Below, one piece after another: positions 44,310 to 57,063 of a DNA stretch of 64,000 nt. Under the pieces are notes generated by a model that searched no databases, was not told where the DNA came from, and saw nothing but the letters and a program-made list of their open reading frames with translations. This DNA comes from Stenopsyche tienmushanensis. Taxonomy: Eukaryota; Arthropoda; Insecta; Trichoptera; Stenopsychidae. The stretch is from NCBI GenBank assembly GCA_008973525.1, contig WACJ01000392.1, positions 183,541 to 247,540 on the forward strand, written 5' to 3'. Made by a program: the position numbers and the translations under genes. How positions within the stretch are numbered: position 1 is the first letter of the stretch; each line of letters starts with the position of its first letter.

Positions 44310-44535
44310 ATATTTGAATTGAAATGTGTGCAGTTTCCGGTGCGAGTACCAATAAAGCAAAGGTGCACACAGGGTATGCGTGCATGCTTCTCACGTGGAT
44401 AGCTGTATATGGGCTGCTCACGCCTTTCTCGTTTATTACCAGACCGTACGCACCACATGGAAAAAAATATTATGTTTCCAAAAACACTTTATTAGTACGA
44501 CATAAGCATAATCTTTGGGACGTGAAAAAATGAAG
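44310..44535 (+). repeat. Interspersed repeat family R, copy R3 (most complete)
   Basis: Runs from ATTTGAATTGAAATGTGTGC and CAGTTTCCGGTGCGAGTACC through GTGCATGCTTCTCACGTGGA and ATAGCTGTATATGGGCTGCT to ACATAAGCATAATCTTTGGG. An ORF in this sense (to 44533) ends RHKHNLWDVKK. The same frame is open in copy R1 (RHKHNLWNGKK), but shorter copies are broken. No inverted ends, poly-A or duplication seen. Confidence 0.7.
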
Positions 44536-45889
44536 AAAATCTCCTGCCTAACAAAAAGAACAAAGTGAAAAACGAAAATTAGGGGATTTACAAGATTGAA
44601 TGCATACTTTTTTTGTGATAGAATTTAAAATAATTTTTCAAAACATAAACACTTTCTTTCTTTGTGTGGCATTTTAATTATACTAGTGATAATTAAAATA
44701 TTTTATTTTGCATTTAAACAAACAACAACTAATATTAGATGACGTTTAAATAGTTTTTCAGGCAGTGTTTTCAATGTGCAATAAAATTAGACGTCAAATA
44801 CAAGTCCATTTTATTAAAGTACGCGTATGTGAAAGACGGATTATTAAAAAATAAATTCATATTTTATGAACACTGAGTTCATTTTATGTTTGAGCAATAA
44901 AAATATCACATATAAAAGTTTTTATTTGAAATTTTGCAGCACAAAACCTTAAAGAGCGTATGAAATTTGGCTAGACATTATCAATAATACAAGTATATTG
45001 CAAGAGTTGCTTTAGTCAATTAAACTTCCTTCAATCATATGGATTTTTAAAAAAAAAACTGAATTGAAGGCTTCAAAAATCGAAGAAGAAAGATTCCAAA
45101 ATGTGAATAAAAACATTAGATGGAAACGAATTGTAGTAGTTTTTTTTTTCAAATTTGTATCACAAAGCTCAATATGAAACGCACATTCGATATGAATTTT
45201 CAAAAAGAAATTTCATACGCATATTTGTAGTGTTCTCATAGCAAAAACTTATTTGAATGACACTCTCGCTCATGAGATCTGAATTTTATACGACGAAATA
45301 TTGATGTTCTGAGAAAACAGCGTAATTTTTCTTGCAGGTGAAAAATAAGAAAATTGGTCTACATAAGACTTTTTTAATATTCGAGTAGACAAAAGGATCA
45401 GGAAAAGCATTGGACCAGACAGCTCACTTGACAGAGTAATCACCCGGGGAATGAAAAAGGGTATGGGTTCAAGCCCCAACGTGGCAAATTGATTCTTATT
45501 ACGAAAATAGCTATTTGTCTTAAATCCTTGCTTTTTTTCAATTTGTAAATAAATCGGTAAAACCCGAAATATCCGTTATGGGCGAGGAAGGAATTTTTCG
45601 GTAGTGAAAGAGGTGAAAAACAATATGTCCTAGGAGGATACAAATTTGGTACATAAATCAACGACGATGATTTTATTCAGTAATAGGTAAATAATTTATT
45701 AGAGGTTATTAAAAAATAATTCAGTATTTAATGTAAAGCCTGAATCATTATAACCATTATAATTTTATTATTATGAAAAATATTTAAAAAAAAAAGCAAT
45801 AAAGGGTAGTATTTTAGCCAGGCGGCTCCCCGCCCCCCACGTGCTCCTCGGGATGGCTGCGCTAGCGCACGGGTCCGTTCTTCTATCGG
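44536..45889. other. Unassigned stretch; GC-rich patch at right
   Basis: Mostly AT-rich with no gene recognised. 45825-45890 is sharply GC-rich (GGCTCCCCGCCCCCCACGTG, GCTGCGCTAGCGCACGG) and abuts repeat L copy 2, suggesting it belongs to the insertion there. Confidence 0.4.
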
Positions 45890-46197
45890 GCTGCTGGACG
45901 AATCGATGGAAATAGACGGGCATCGAATAGAAATACTCTTCTCTAAATAACTATTTATTCCACACGAGAGAGAGAAAGATCTGGCTGCAGGAAGGACGAC
46001 CTCCCGCAGCCAAGGCTAATCGATGACTCTCCCGACTCCCGCCTCCTGCGCGTCACTACCCAACCGGCAACGGTGCACGCGCAAGAAGCGATCGGCCGGT
46101 ATGCAGGTGCAATATCTCCGCAGGACCACAAGAGATGGCGCTGTTAAAATAACACATTGCACCTGAAGAGAGATGGAAGATGTCGCTCACGAAAATT
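45890..46197 (-). mobile_element. Repeat family L copy 2 (possible solo LTR, truncated)
   Basis: Matches copy 1 from GCTGGACGAATCGATGGAAA through CACGAGAGAGAGAAAGATCT and CGGTGCACGCGCAAGAAGCG to GGAAGATGTCGCT. It then stops; the ~100-bp end with the hairpin and CGCCCACGCTACA is missing. Confidence 0.6.
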
Positions 46198-47034
46198 ACA
46201 AACTATGTGAATGGGAACATTTATTATATGGTAACGTGATTTAAAGGATGCACAGAGCGAAACTGAATTTGAGACTCACATGATACGTATCTACTATTTA
46301 TTATCTCCAAGTGACGGTGACTTTTCATTGCCGGAGCTCGCGAGGAAATTATCATGTTACTATATTTTTTGTTGTGGAATTGGGATCATATCCCTTTACT
46401 CCATGGTATTTGTGAAGGACGAAGGAGGACGCTACACTGTACTGGTTTTAATACCAATTTAAAAGGGGATTCCTCTAATATTTGTGGTCTTTTGTAATAT
46501 GAACTTCTAACGTGTACATAAAGCCAGGCGAAAATATTCCATAAATAGGTCATAATTGCTCAGCTATAGTTATTTTTTCAATTATGCTCAGTCAGCAAGC
46601 ACACGTGTTTGCTCTTAAGGTTCTCAATATACTCTGCTTTAGTACTATCGATCAAGTAATTCAAACTTATTCCGATTTTGAGCGAAAAGCTCTCGGAGAG
46701 AAGAGAGATCCTTGTAAACTGGAACTCGACTAATTTACATTTTACAACCTACTATCTTGCTTTATATTATTAATTTAAGTTTTACAAATTATTGACCTTA
46801 TAAAAATGAGTAAAGATTAATTATCTAAAATATTGGAAGAGTACGAAAATATTATCGAAAACTATATTTTATTAACGTTGCATTCCACACAAAGAAAGAA
46901 AGTTTTTATGTTTTGATTCTATTTTTCGATTTCAATCGCTTTTTTTGCAATTCTGATACCGAAGTTTTTGTAATCCAGTCGCAAGACTGCGTTCTAATCT
47001 ACTGTTTATACTTTGTTCTTTTTGTTGGGCAGAA
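46198..47034. other. Unassigned stretch
   Basis: No gene recognised. Frame 46280-46462 (+) has no motif. Confidence 0.4.
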
Positions 47035-47240
47035 GACTTCCTATATTTTTTCCCGTAATAAAGTACTTTTGAAAACACAATATTTTTCCGTGTGGTGCGT
47101 AACGTCTGGCAATAAATTAGAAGGGCCCATATACAGCTATCCATGTGAGAAGCATGCACGCATACCCTGTGTGTTCCCGTATTTTGTTGGTACTCGCACT
47201 GGAAACTGCACACATCACGAATCATTGGGTCACAATATAT
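47035..47240 (-). repeat. Interspersed repeat family R, copy R4
   Basis: AAAACACAATATTTTTCCGT, GTGGTGCGTAACGTCTGGCA, CCATATACAGCTATCCATGT and ACTGGAAACTGCACACATC. It lies directly beside a Helitron-like fragment (47266-47392). Confidence 0.65.
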
Positions 47241-47265
47241 TTTTTTTGAAATTTTTCAAAAAATA

Positions 47266-47392
47266 TTTTTACTATGCCTATGCTATTTCTACAAGTGTAA
47301 TCCATAAATTGACAGATTTTAATTGCAATCGGATAAACGGTATGGCATCGCATTAAATACGTACAAACAAAAATTGATTTTTATATATTAGA
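47266..47392 (-). mobile_element. Helitron-like fragment H12 (single 5' module)
   Basis: The minus-strand start TCTAATATATAAAAATCAAT is preceded by A (right flank T at 47393 in plus sense). It carries a single ~125-bp module to TTTTTACTATGCC. No 3' end. Confidence 0.65.
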
Positions 47393-49336
47393 TTGGATAA
47401 AAATAAATTCATATAATAATAACCGAATCATGTGCGTAAAAAAGCTACTTTGTTTATATTCGTCTAAAAATTCAATTTTATTATTTACTAGCTTTTGATC
47501 TACACGTGGAGCTTTTGTGATCATTTCATATTCAACTAATGCGGAGCGAAACCATCTTGTAAAGTGGAAGCAGCCCCGAGGTATTTTATCTGTAGTTCCA
47601 AGGAAATATTTCTTTATGCAATATACACTCGATTGTTGACCTGCTTTTCTAGTTTAAAGGTATTCCCTATTTTCCGACGTTCTCGTACATTTGGTTACCT
47701 TTGAAATAATGGTATTGATTCTATGTATGTACTGCATGTATATGAAAGCTATCCAATTGCTGAATATCTCAAGTCAAGTGAAGATATTTCGGTCCCAGTT
47801 ATTTTAGATTTTCAAACTCTGAATATGCATGCTTACCTCGTTGACATCAGGTTTTAAATTCGTCCATTTTTTTAAACACAGATTTTCATTGATATTGAAT
47901 CGTTTAGTATTTTGCAACTGGAAAGTTATAGATATCACCGACAAATTATAGAAAGTTATAGACAGCAAGAAGCTAAGTAAGATCTTATTAATTTGCGAAC
48001 AAATCGAGTTCTTGACGTGCAATTTGAAAACCAAACTTCGGAGAAGTTTTGATGTTCAACATTGAATATTGTGCCCGAGATTCGGTTGAAAGCAGAGCGT
48101 GTCCTCATTTAATTTGCCATGAGACACTTGCATAAATCGGAATGCAGTTATCTTTTGTCCATCAGTTTAAAATTTCAAAATTGTTTGTCAAAGTGCACAA
48201 GCCGTTAAGCTAATGACAATCAGCAAAAGATTCGCATTTATCGATAAAATCGTTATGCGTCGTCTCCAATGTAACGTGGAACTGGGGCGCTCTCGATGAC
48301 AGAGTTCCCGGGCCACACTTCGCCCCTTTAAGACTTATGAAGGGCTTATTAAATATTAACTATTGTTTTTCATTTATAGCCTGCGGGAAGGACATCTTCT
48401 CGCAGTCAAGGTTTTTGTCCCGTAGATCACGTGCGGGTTTTTTGTTTGTTTTGGGTCGACCCCAGTGGCGGATTTCGATATGTACCGATGCAGTTTTAGA
48501 AGGCTTTCATGTTTTGCATCTAATTAATTGCAATTTCATCCTTTTTTTGCATTAAAAATCTTGCTTTTTGATGGTTTAATAACTGTTGATTGTTTCCCAT
48601 AAACATCATTAATCTTAGCTACTTTTGGGTTTCCATAATATTTTAACAGTCATTTATGGGCATTCATAAATTATGGCTGAATATGTTAATATGCAATATT
48701 CTAGTGCTTAGAGCTTCAATGTTGAACATCAATATGAATTCCACCTGTCGGATCAGATTCAGGACGCGATAGGGGATGAGATCACTCATTGATTTTTATT
48801 TTATACTGCCATAAATTTTCCGAGTGATATGTCACCCCAAAAGGTGGGTAAATAATTGTGTTCGGAATCGGGTTAGTGTGAAAATTCAACACGCGGATCG
48901 TTATGCGGAGTTAATTGTTTAATCCGTACAAGTGTATTAATCACTATGTTGGTGGCAATATTGGTACTACCCTCCACCTACTTCTCCACACTTGATTTAC
49001 GTTTAATTAGCGGTTTCGTTATGGAACTTTGCTGCGAACCCATTGTTCGCCAGCAATCGACCGACGAATGCTTCAAACTACAACCACTCTGCATAACTCT
49101 ACCAGGGACTGCTCTAAATCGCTTAAATGTTTACATCTCCTTGCAAACAAATATTCAGTTTGAGGCTTTTAAATTATTCAATCGACAAAATGGATGAGTG
49201 CTTCAAAATTAAGACATTCATCTGATACAAAACGCAACAAAAATGATCCGACATTAAAAGTGCTTCTGTACCGGTAAACAGTATCAAAGATAAAAGTTGA
49301 ATGATAGCTTAGGTATTAATGGAAACAGCAACTAGA
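47393..49336. other. Unassigned stretch
   Basis: About 1.9 kb without recognised genes. A family L/C-like scrap (GCGGGAAGGACATCTTCTCG, about 48381) and a CAGTGGCGGATTTCG motif at about 48463 resemble repeat and hAT ends but have no partners. Frame 48946-49197 (+) is unidentified. Confidence 0.4.
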
Positions 49337-49958
49337 TTAACCCTTTCACACCGGAGAATTTCTTCGGAATATTTCTCAACCGGTTAAATGGGCATGACGT
49401 ATATATACGTCCAGCGTAAATTACATCGAAATTGGTTAGGACGTATATATATGTCCTCGAAATATATGTTGAGTCTTAAAACAGGCAGAACTTTTTTTAT
49501 TTAACGAATGTGTGAATTGTCGATACATGTATTGATATGAATTTAAAATAAATAGCAAATTGGTTGCACTTCGCTATTGTATTGGGATGAATTCAAAGGC
49601 AAACTTATAGCTCTAAAATGGAAGGACACCCTCACGCTTAGTTGAAAATGATTTTCAAAGCCAAGAAATGTCGAATTTATTACAAAAAAGGAAATAGTCT
49701 ACATACTGGTGTCCGAATTGTGAGGTAGCACTGCGTGTCAACCACTGTTTTAAAATATATCACAGAGAAATTGAGTTTTGAATTTAACTAAATTGAACTG
49801 AATTAAACTCTATGTTTCCATTGTTTTGTATCGTTAAAAAAATTAATAATATTAACTCACGCCAGGTGGGCGGGACGTATATATACGTCCTAACGAAAAT
49901 GTGCGCGCTCACTGTATGTTGCGTTATTGAAAAGGAACTTCCCCGCTTAATAGGTTAA
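49337..49958 (+). mobile_element. piggyBac-like MITE with GACGTATATATACGTC palindromes
   Basis: TTAA at 49337-49340 and 49955-49958 border 614 bp. The ends are TTAACCCTTTCACACCGG (left) and TTAACCTATTAAGCGGGG (from the right). Three near-perfect palindromes of the form GACGTATATATACGTC lie at about 49395, 49440 and 49873, two near the left end and one near the right. They could be transposase or host-factor binding sites. The same motif occurs in composite copy A2. No coding capacity. Confidence 0.85.
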
Positions 49959-52803
49959 TTTCTAACTTGCATAGCATCTGCTTGCTATTGTTTAATTATT
50001 TTTGCTTATTAATTTGTGAAAATAAAAGAACAGGGTTACCGTGCAAGCCCGCCTGTTTACTTTTGAAGGAGTCGATTTTGCAAATGAGTGGTGATACTCG
50101 ACTTATGACGCCACTCTAGAACAGTCAAGGAGGAATAAAAAAATTGGTCGACGATAAGAATGATGCGAATATCATATTTATTAAAACAAACGCCTGCTCT
50201 CAAGACAACACGAGCGAAAGTCGTCTTATCTTTGTTGAAAAAGCTTAATATTTTATCCGACGATAGCGATTTTAGTTAATTATACCTAAATTTTATGATG
50301 GTTAAAAGATTCTTTAGAATACAATTTTTTGTTGAATAGTAAGTATAAACATTTGCGAGTTTCTATAAAAATATTTAAAATATATTGAGAATGTATAGAC
50401 GTGTAGGGGTATCTTTATGGCACGATTTTGCCATTGATGCACAAGTGTTTGATGAGACGCAAGACACCCGTCTCTGTCTCACGATTTCTTGTCCGTCAAA
50501 ACAAGAAAGACCAAAGGAAGAGAAAAAAATACGCCAGAATAAGAGATAATGATGGCTGATCTATTTTCAAAGTATTAATTTGTATTCTTTAACTGGAGAG
50601 AAAACCCAGCTGCGAGAATCCACATTGACGAACATCTTTCTCGAACGACTCCAAATCAAACAGAATTGTAGAGCATCACTTCCCTTCATCCTTGGCAGAA
50701 TGTTTTAATCTGCCAGGTATAAGGATTACAATCAAAAACTTTCACAAAGTCCGTATTAAATACCTTTTTATGTCATTATGAATTATTTTTTATTTTGATA
50801 GTTTTTATGAGATTTACTTGCACCATCATTGATCTATAGGTAGTCTCGTATTTTAGCAATCGGACACCTAATTCAATCATGAATTATTGGTGATATATAT
50901 GCTATGAAAATCACATTGTAAACACAAGTAATTTGTAATGGAGCCATAGAAGGGAAATAAAGTCAATTATTACTAAGAATTGATGATTATTTTACTCTTT
51001 TAGGTGTTAATAATCATAGCATGATTTTAATAAACATGTCAAATATTTTTAATGCATGCAGAATATTGTGGATTTTAATATGTACCTGAGATTTCTGAAT
51101 GAGATGACATGAATAAAAATGACCTCATTTGAATGCTTGAACTTTTAGAGTAACTCTAACGTATCGCTTTATCTATGTAGAAATCAAATATATGAAAAAT
51201 CTCACAGTGGAAAGCTTTTCACGACGTTGAAATAAAAACTAATGAGGCCAAAGACTCTCAAACTCAACGCCGTAAATATTTTTAATGAGTACGTATATTA
51301 TTTTTATTAAAATTAATTTAAAGCTATACATTATAAAACTCAGGGATGGAACAGAGGTCGTAATAGTTGAGATCACGCGATTACGGCTAGGGGATGAACG
51401 GCCCGTTTTGTTTCCCCGACGTGAGGACCATTGCCGTAAATGGCTAGGGTGAGTTATTGTTTCATTTGAAACTGAACAGGGTGCATATGCATTATCTTGC
51501 CGGTGAATAAATTCGCAATACACCGTACATAAATATACGGATAGGTGTAATTAATGCTTATAAGAAAATTGCATTCATCATGAGTGGAGAAATTTAATCC
51601 AATTTCCATTTGCATGGACGTCTAACAAAGAGCGATGTGGCTAGCTTTGAAGTTCGATCCACCTGCTGAAGGCTACCCTTAAGAGAAATTAATTTGGAAA
51701 GCTTTCGAGAAAATACAGTGAAACCTTGAAATTAATGAATCTTGAGTATTCCGCTATTTTGTTTGAAGTTGAGGCTTAGATTTCCTAGGAAATAAACAAA
51801 ATAAGGAATTTCAAGAGGACGCTTTCGTGATGAAACGCTGTGAAATTCTACTAGGATATTGTAATTATACTCTAAAATAATCCCCATAGCTAAAATGATA
51901 TTGAAACTTGCCGATTTTTTACGGTATACTCCCAACAAACAATCAAATCGCTGCAGAACCTCAAATAAAATACACACCCCCATAAACGTTACGACCCTTT
52001 TAAATTCGCATTCTATTGAAAATCAAACATCATTTCTACAGTTTTACGGGACGAATATATCTGTATGCCTCGCTTTGAAAATATTACATCGGGAATATTG
52101 TCAAACAATAAAGATATCTTAATTCGGCCATTCAAACGTTCGAGGGTTAAACTTTCGATACGTTTTCGATAATGTATAAAAATACGTACTGTTGGCTTTT
52201 AATGTAATTCGAATCTGTTCGAATTTAGCCTTTGATCCGCTTAATTGGATGCAATGTAGATTGCGTGAAATTGAATCAAATAATTGGGAAACAGTATCAA
52301 ACGAACAGTACTAGGGAACAAGCATACAAATTGCATCAATTTAGTATATGGATATTTTTTTTCAAATCAGTGTCCTTATTTCGTAATATTTTTATTCATT
52401 AAGCAAATTAAATTAAGCGTGATTTACTCTGGTATCTTGAATTTCCTTGCAAATTGTTTGGATAATTTGATACACTATAAATAGTATTACAGGATTTCTA
52501 CATTTTTCTTCTTCTTTGTATGACAAATCAGTTATCTTTGTTTTTAAATGATTCTAAATTGGATTTAACCTGGACGAATCTCATTAATCTGAAACATTAA
52601 TCCTTCCGATTTCAAGTAATGTAATTTTTTTGTCAGCCCTATTGTCAGCATTTATGCTTATAAAGTTCTGCATGAATAGAAATTGCAACTTCTTCATAAG
52701 ACCTAAATTATTAATAAAATTCAATTGGTCACCGATATAAGCCCAATTCTAATCTCCAACATGTTTTAATAATATTATCTTGTCAAAAATAGTCATTTTA
52801 TTT
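49959..52803. other. Unassigned stretch
   Basis: About 2.8 kb. A short family C match (CCCAGCTGCGAGAATCCACA) lies at about 50605. Otherwise no element ends or known protein motifs. Frames 51239-51523 (-) and 51732-51983 (-) are unidentified. Confidence 0.4.
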
Positions 52804-53118
52804 TAAATATTTATTCCACACGAAAGAGAGAGCGAGATCTGGCTGCAGGAAGGACGACTTCCCGCAGCCAAGGCTAACCGACGACTTCCCCGACACCTGC
52901 TTCCTGCGCGTCACTCCCCAACCAGCAACGGTGCACACGCAAGAAGCGATTAGTCGGTATGCAGATGCAAAGTCTCCGCAGGGCCACAAGAGATGGCGCT
53001 GTTAAAATAACACATTGCACCTGAAGAGAGACGGAAGATGTCGCTGTTAGTCTGGAGAATTAAATCTGCTCACACTAACAGCGCTATTGCGTGAGGATGC
53101 TAAATCGCCCACCCTACT
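52804..53118 (-). mobile_element. Repeat family L copy 3 (possible solo LTR, truncated left)
   Basis: Begins at TTTATTCCACACGAAAGAGA, lacking ~50 bp of the TGTTGCTGG end. It continues through GCTGCAGGAAGGACGACTTC, GAGATGGCGCTGTTAAAATA and the hairpin region to GCCCACCCTAC. Confidence 0.6.
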
Positions 53119-53722
53119 CAATATATAAGGGTCGCTACCAAGGTTTAAATTTTAATTTTTAAAAAATTAAGGCAAATACAATTGTCAAAAATTATATTCT
53201 TTCATTAAGGCAACACCACGCTCAGTAATATCATTCACTACCCACAATGAATTGATCATTTTATTTACAGCCTCATCAGAGTCATCTTCTTAAGGTCAAC
53301 ATTTTTATTCAAAAACTGTGATGAGATACCCAGTATCTGGAAGAATCGTAAAAAATTGCTAGTCATAAAGTCTTCATAAAGATGTGTTCAATATCAATAG
53401 TTTTTCTTTTCTGGCAATCTTTTACACTTTTGACTCTTAGTGCGTCTACCATATTTTGCTTATCTTTGACTGAAAGTTCATCGTCGAAAAATCCAAAAGA
53501 CACCAACTCTTCCAACAAGTACCATAAATGGCCCAGTATTAATTTTCATGGTAACTTTGACCATTGTTTGGTTTATATTTTCAAATGATACCGGACCTTT
53601 TAATTATTGTAAACCATTTCTCAGTTGAGAATATCTGACAGAGGTTTGAAACTAGCATTTTATATATATTATGACTGAAAATACATATATATTTTGCTGT
53701 TTTCTCTTCCTTTTTCGTCACT
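53119..53722. other. AT-rich stretch without recognised gene
   Basis: Nothing recognised. Confidence 0.45.
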
Positions 53723-54035
53723 TTAACTCCTACGGGAGTACTGTCGGAGACCCTCCGTTATCCCCTCCACTATTCAAACGACCGAATATTGTGTGTTATC
53801 GAGAGTATTTATTTATTCAACTTTCCATCCGTCTTTGTCCAATTATCATTTCCTTCTAAAGGAGAAGCAAATAAATCGATTTTTTGTGTATTGTTTATGT
53901 AAAGAAATGACATGGTCTTGTATGGCATGGCGCTATCAAGTGTTCATTTACAATTAACTCTGCCTCGAATTGAAGATTGTCTTACGCTGATAGGAGCTGA
54001 CAGAAAGTAACCGGTGTAAAGCGATTATGACATCG
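53723..54035 (-). mobile_element. piggyBac-like MITE, copy A6 (inverted, one end lost)
   Basis: Starts TTAACTCCTACGGGAGTACT and continues GTCGGAGACCCTCC, the inverse of the family A right end. It then carries CTCTGCCTCGAATTGAAGAT, TGTCTTACGCTGATAGGAGC and GGTGTAAAGCGATTATGACA. The CCCTTTGAGTAG end and its TTAA are missing. Confidence 0.75.
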
Positions 54036-54040
54036 AAATA

Positions 54041-54921
54041 AACTGTACCAAAATGAATATCTTGCTCTCATATTGGCGTTGTTGTAATTGTTAGAAGTTT
54101 GTTAACTTCCAACAAACTCGGAGCAATAAGACTCAATTCAAATGATTTGTTTCGAGTGCGCCACACCACCGAGTTAATTAACGACGATATATTTTTTCGC
54201 GAAATTTTGCATTTGGCTGGAAAACGAACCCGTGTTTTATAAAGTTCATAGCTTTCATCCCATTATGAAGCGGGCTCGGAGCGCTCAAAGCCTCGGATAA
54301 AAGCTCCCAGCTTCATTCAGTTTAAAAGTTCCTAATTACAATATTCATTTGTGAGCTCGTTTGCGGTGGTGGCTCTTCTTCCACTCGGCTCGCCATCGGA
54401 ATCTTGTCATTGTGCCATACAGACCACAAAAGAAGTAGATGGATGCAAAAGAAATTGTGACTCGACGAATCAAAGACGGCCCAAAGAGGCTGCTTCTGAA
54501 AATGAGAACGAAGATGATGAAGTGCTTCCAATTGTTGCTGTATTGATTGTCGCAAAGCAACAAATAATCTCTTGTTGTTTTGGGACAAAGCGCTTATTCG
54601 CGACGTTGTTAAGCATTTATTTTAAATAAATGCTATTACTTAGGATTTTTGAAGGCTGAAGACGTTTTCATCTTGTTTAAATTACTATTTTTAATAATAC
54701 ATTTGAATATAAGTACAGACAGTCCCTTATATAATAACACGTTATTCCTACAACATGGTTCCGATATAATACGGTTTGATTATTGGAAAAACCCCTTTTA
54801 ACACAAGAATGAATTACCTATATACAGGCATTTATATTATATATATTATACAGGCAATTTTTCTTTCAAATAGGATTTCTTTTGTGGGAGATCTTTTCTG
54901 TTTTGTAAATTAATTCTTTTT
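54041..54921. other. Unassigned stretch
   Basis: 54322-54629 is open on both strands (plus frame with ENENEDDEVLPIVAVLIVAK; minus frame with QSIQQQLEALHHLRSHFQKQ) but unidentified. A duplicated TATTATATATATTATACAGG-type AT repeat lies near 54835-54860. Confidence 0.35.
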
Positions 54922-55116
54922 CACGTCCTTAGACAAAGAAATCCAGTGGTGTCAGATCTGGAGACCGTGCAAGCCACAAAATAGGGCACGTTCCTAAGCA
55001 AAGAAATTCAGTGGTGTCAGCTATGGAAATCATGCGAGCCACTGAATTGGGCACATCCCCAGACAAATAAATCCATTGGTGTCAGATTTGGAGATCGTGC
55101 AAGCCACGGAATTGGG
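54922..55116 (-). repeat. Tandem triplication of a 65-bp transposase-derived unit
   Basis: Three head-to-tail units start at 54922, 54987 and 55052, each exactly 65 bp. On the minus strand each unit encodes one copy of the same peptide: unit 1 reads ILWLARSPDLTPLDFFV and unit 3 reads IPWLARSPNLTPMDLFVWG. Unit 2 reads the same with two stops. The W-[LP]-ARSPDL-x-P-x-DFF-x-WG motif is typical of Tc1/mariner-type DDE transposases just before the third catalytic residue region. Because 65 is not a multiple of three, the units lie in different frames, so this is a decayed coding segment that was tandemly duplicated. Confidence 0.85.
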
Positions 55117-57063
55117 CCGCCAAAATAACTTTTTAAAACTAAACTAAGTTCAAAATAGTTGTTAGTTTTGTTTAAATTATTTAGAAATTTATATTTCTCA
55201 TTCGTTTTTAAATTTTATGACTTTGGAAGCTTATAAATATTTTTATTTAAATTAATTGCATAAAATAATGAATTATTTAGACCAAATATATATTGCAAAA
55301 TACAAAACATTTATTTCATGCTATTATGACCAAAAATTAAAAAGTTTTGATGATTTAAAGGTGAAGCTATGGGTATTTTTTCAAAATGATGAGAAAAAAA
55401 TTTTATTTCGACAACCTTGACACTTAGGACGAAGGGCCTTTGTGTGAAACCCCCAAAAATATTGGTCGGTTAATGTGCCAAACATCCTATATATATTTAA
55501 GATAATAAAAAAAATATTAGCAAAGCCACAAAATTTGTCCTCTCATTTAAGTATGAATCCATTTAGATTAATATCACGCAAAGTTCCAATTCCAAGTTCT
55601 AATTGCATGAATATTATGAACGCTTCGTGCATTTTCCATTGTATTCGCTTAATTCCTCTCCCATTTTCTTCATGATGAATGTGATTTCCTTACGGGCATT
55701 AATCCCTTCGGACACGTCCCTTTCTAAAATGCAGTTGCATGTAACCTCATTATATTTTCCCACGACGACAAAGCACATATTTACACGTATGCAGAAATCG
55801 CCATCAACAGGATAAGCGAACAAATTAATTGAGCAGCCGAAACTATTGAAATGCCCCTCATCATACACACCAATAAGAAGATTGTCACAATGTATACCGA
55901 TCATTTTTATTTGATTTAAATATGCGTACGCTTTCCTTTGCATCGAAAACCGACTGTCTTCCTCTCTCTCTGCCGTATTTTGCACGCATCTCTCTCGCCG
56001 TCCCGATCCACAGCCATGCTTCTCTTCTACTGTCGCGCCAAAATGGTGCATCCGTTAATCGTCTCGCAAAACAAATTCCGCACACGATTAATGCTTATGA
56101 TAATGTAGTTATCTATTCGAATACACGCCCAATAACTCACCAAAGTTTCTTTGAAATCCGATGAACTGTATAGGAATGTATCTGTAACAAACATTCTGCA
56201 TGCCGACACACATTCATTTTTATATTCGTTCAAAATCCGAGTGTTTTTAATATGTTGATCATATGAGAATGTATTACATTCATAAATCCGAATTTATATA
56301 TGTCAATTGTTCCGTGTGCAACGCTGATTGATGTGCAAATATGTTTCGCATTTTTTTACATGGACAAAATATTCATCATCGCGATGTTATGTCGGACATA
56401 TTCGATTTAGTGGATATGAATATGCAAACAGTTGGATTTGCCCATATTGTGTATGTAGATTGGTGTCGATATTTTATGATGTTTTTATTCTCGTCGTCGC
56501 ATATCACAGAAATAAGATAGCAACGTGATGACTTGTTATTTCTATTGGCGTATGGGAATTTATAACCCTTTGTCATTCTTCGCGTGTATGTAAAGGACTC
56601 ATAAAATATTATTCGAAGGATGCGAGAAAGAAAAAGTTTTATAGCGAGGGCGGGTTAGATAAAACGAATTTTCACTGACATATCGGCGATTGTCGTTCAA
56701 CACCCAGGACGCATTGGGCGCAAACAAGGAGGAAAACATTAGCCTCTTCCAAATTCAATATCGCCAAAAAGGAGTCTTCCCCAATGGAAATTGCTGGTGG
56801 TCACTGGGTAACTCTCAAAGGACATTGTTTTTTACGTTTTCTCGAATTACTCAGATAAGAAAATTCAGCAGAAATGATTTCTTAAAAATGCATACTTTTC
56901 CTGCCTTTTATTATTTCATTTTAATATTTGAATATATGGATATAAGATCATATAATCTTATTACACATATTACATTACATCGATTACTTATTTCATTGAG
57001 TCATATATCCATATATATTTATTCAAAAACTCGGGGAGGTTCCATACTTAAAATCTTGTTTTA
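55117..57063. other. Unassigned stretch with a 145-codon minus-strand ORF
   Basis: The frame 55614-56051 (-) contains IHCDNLLIGVYDEGHFNSFG and TCNCILERDVSEGINARKEI. It is not AT-degenerate, but I recognise no family, and plus-strand frames overlap it. It could be a host exon. The remainder (56052-57063) shows overlapping short frames and no element ends. Confidence 0.3.
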
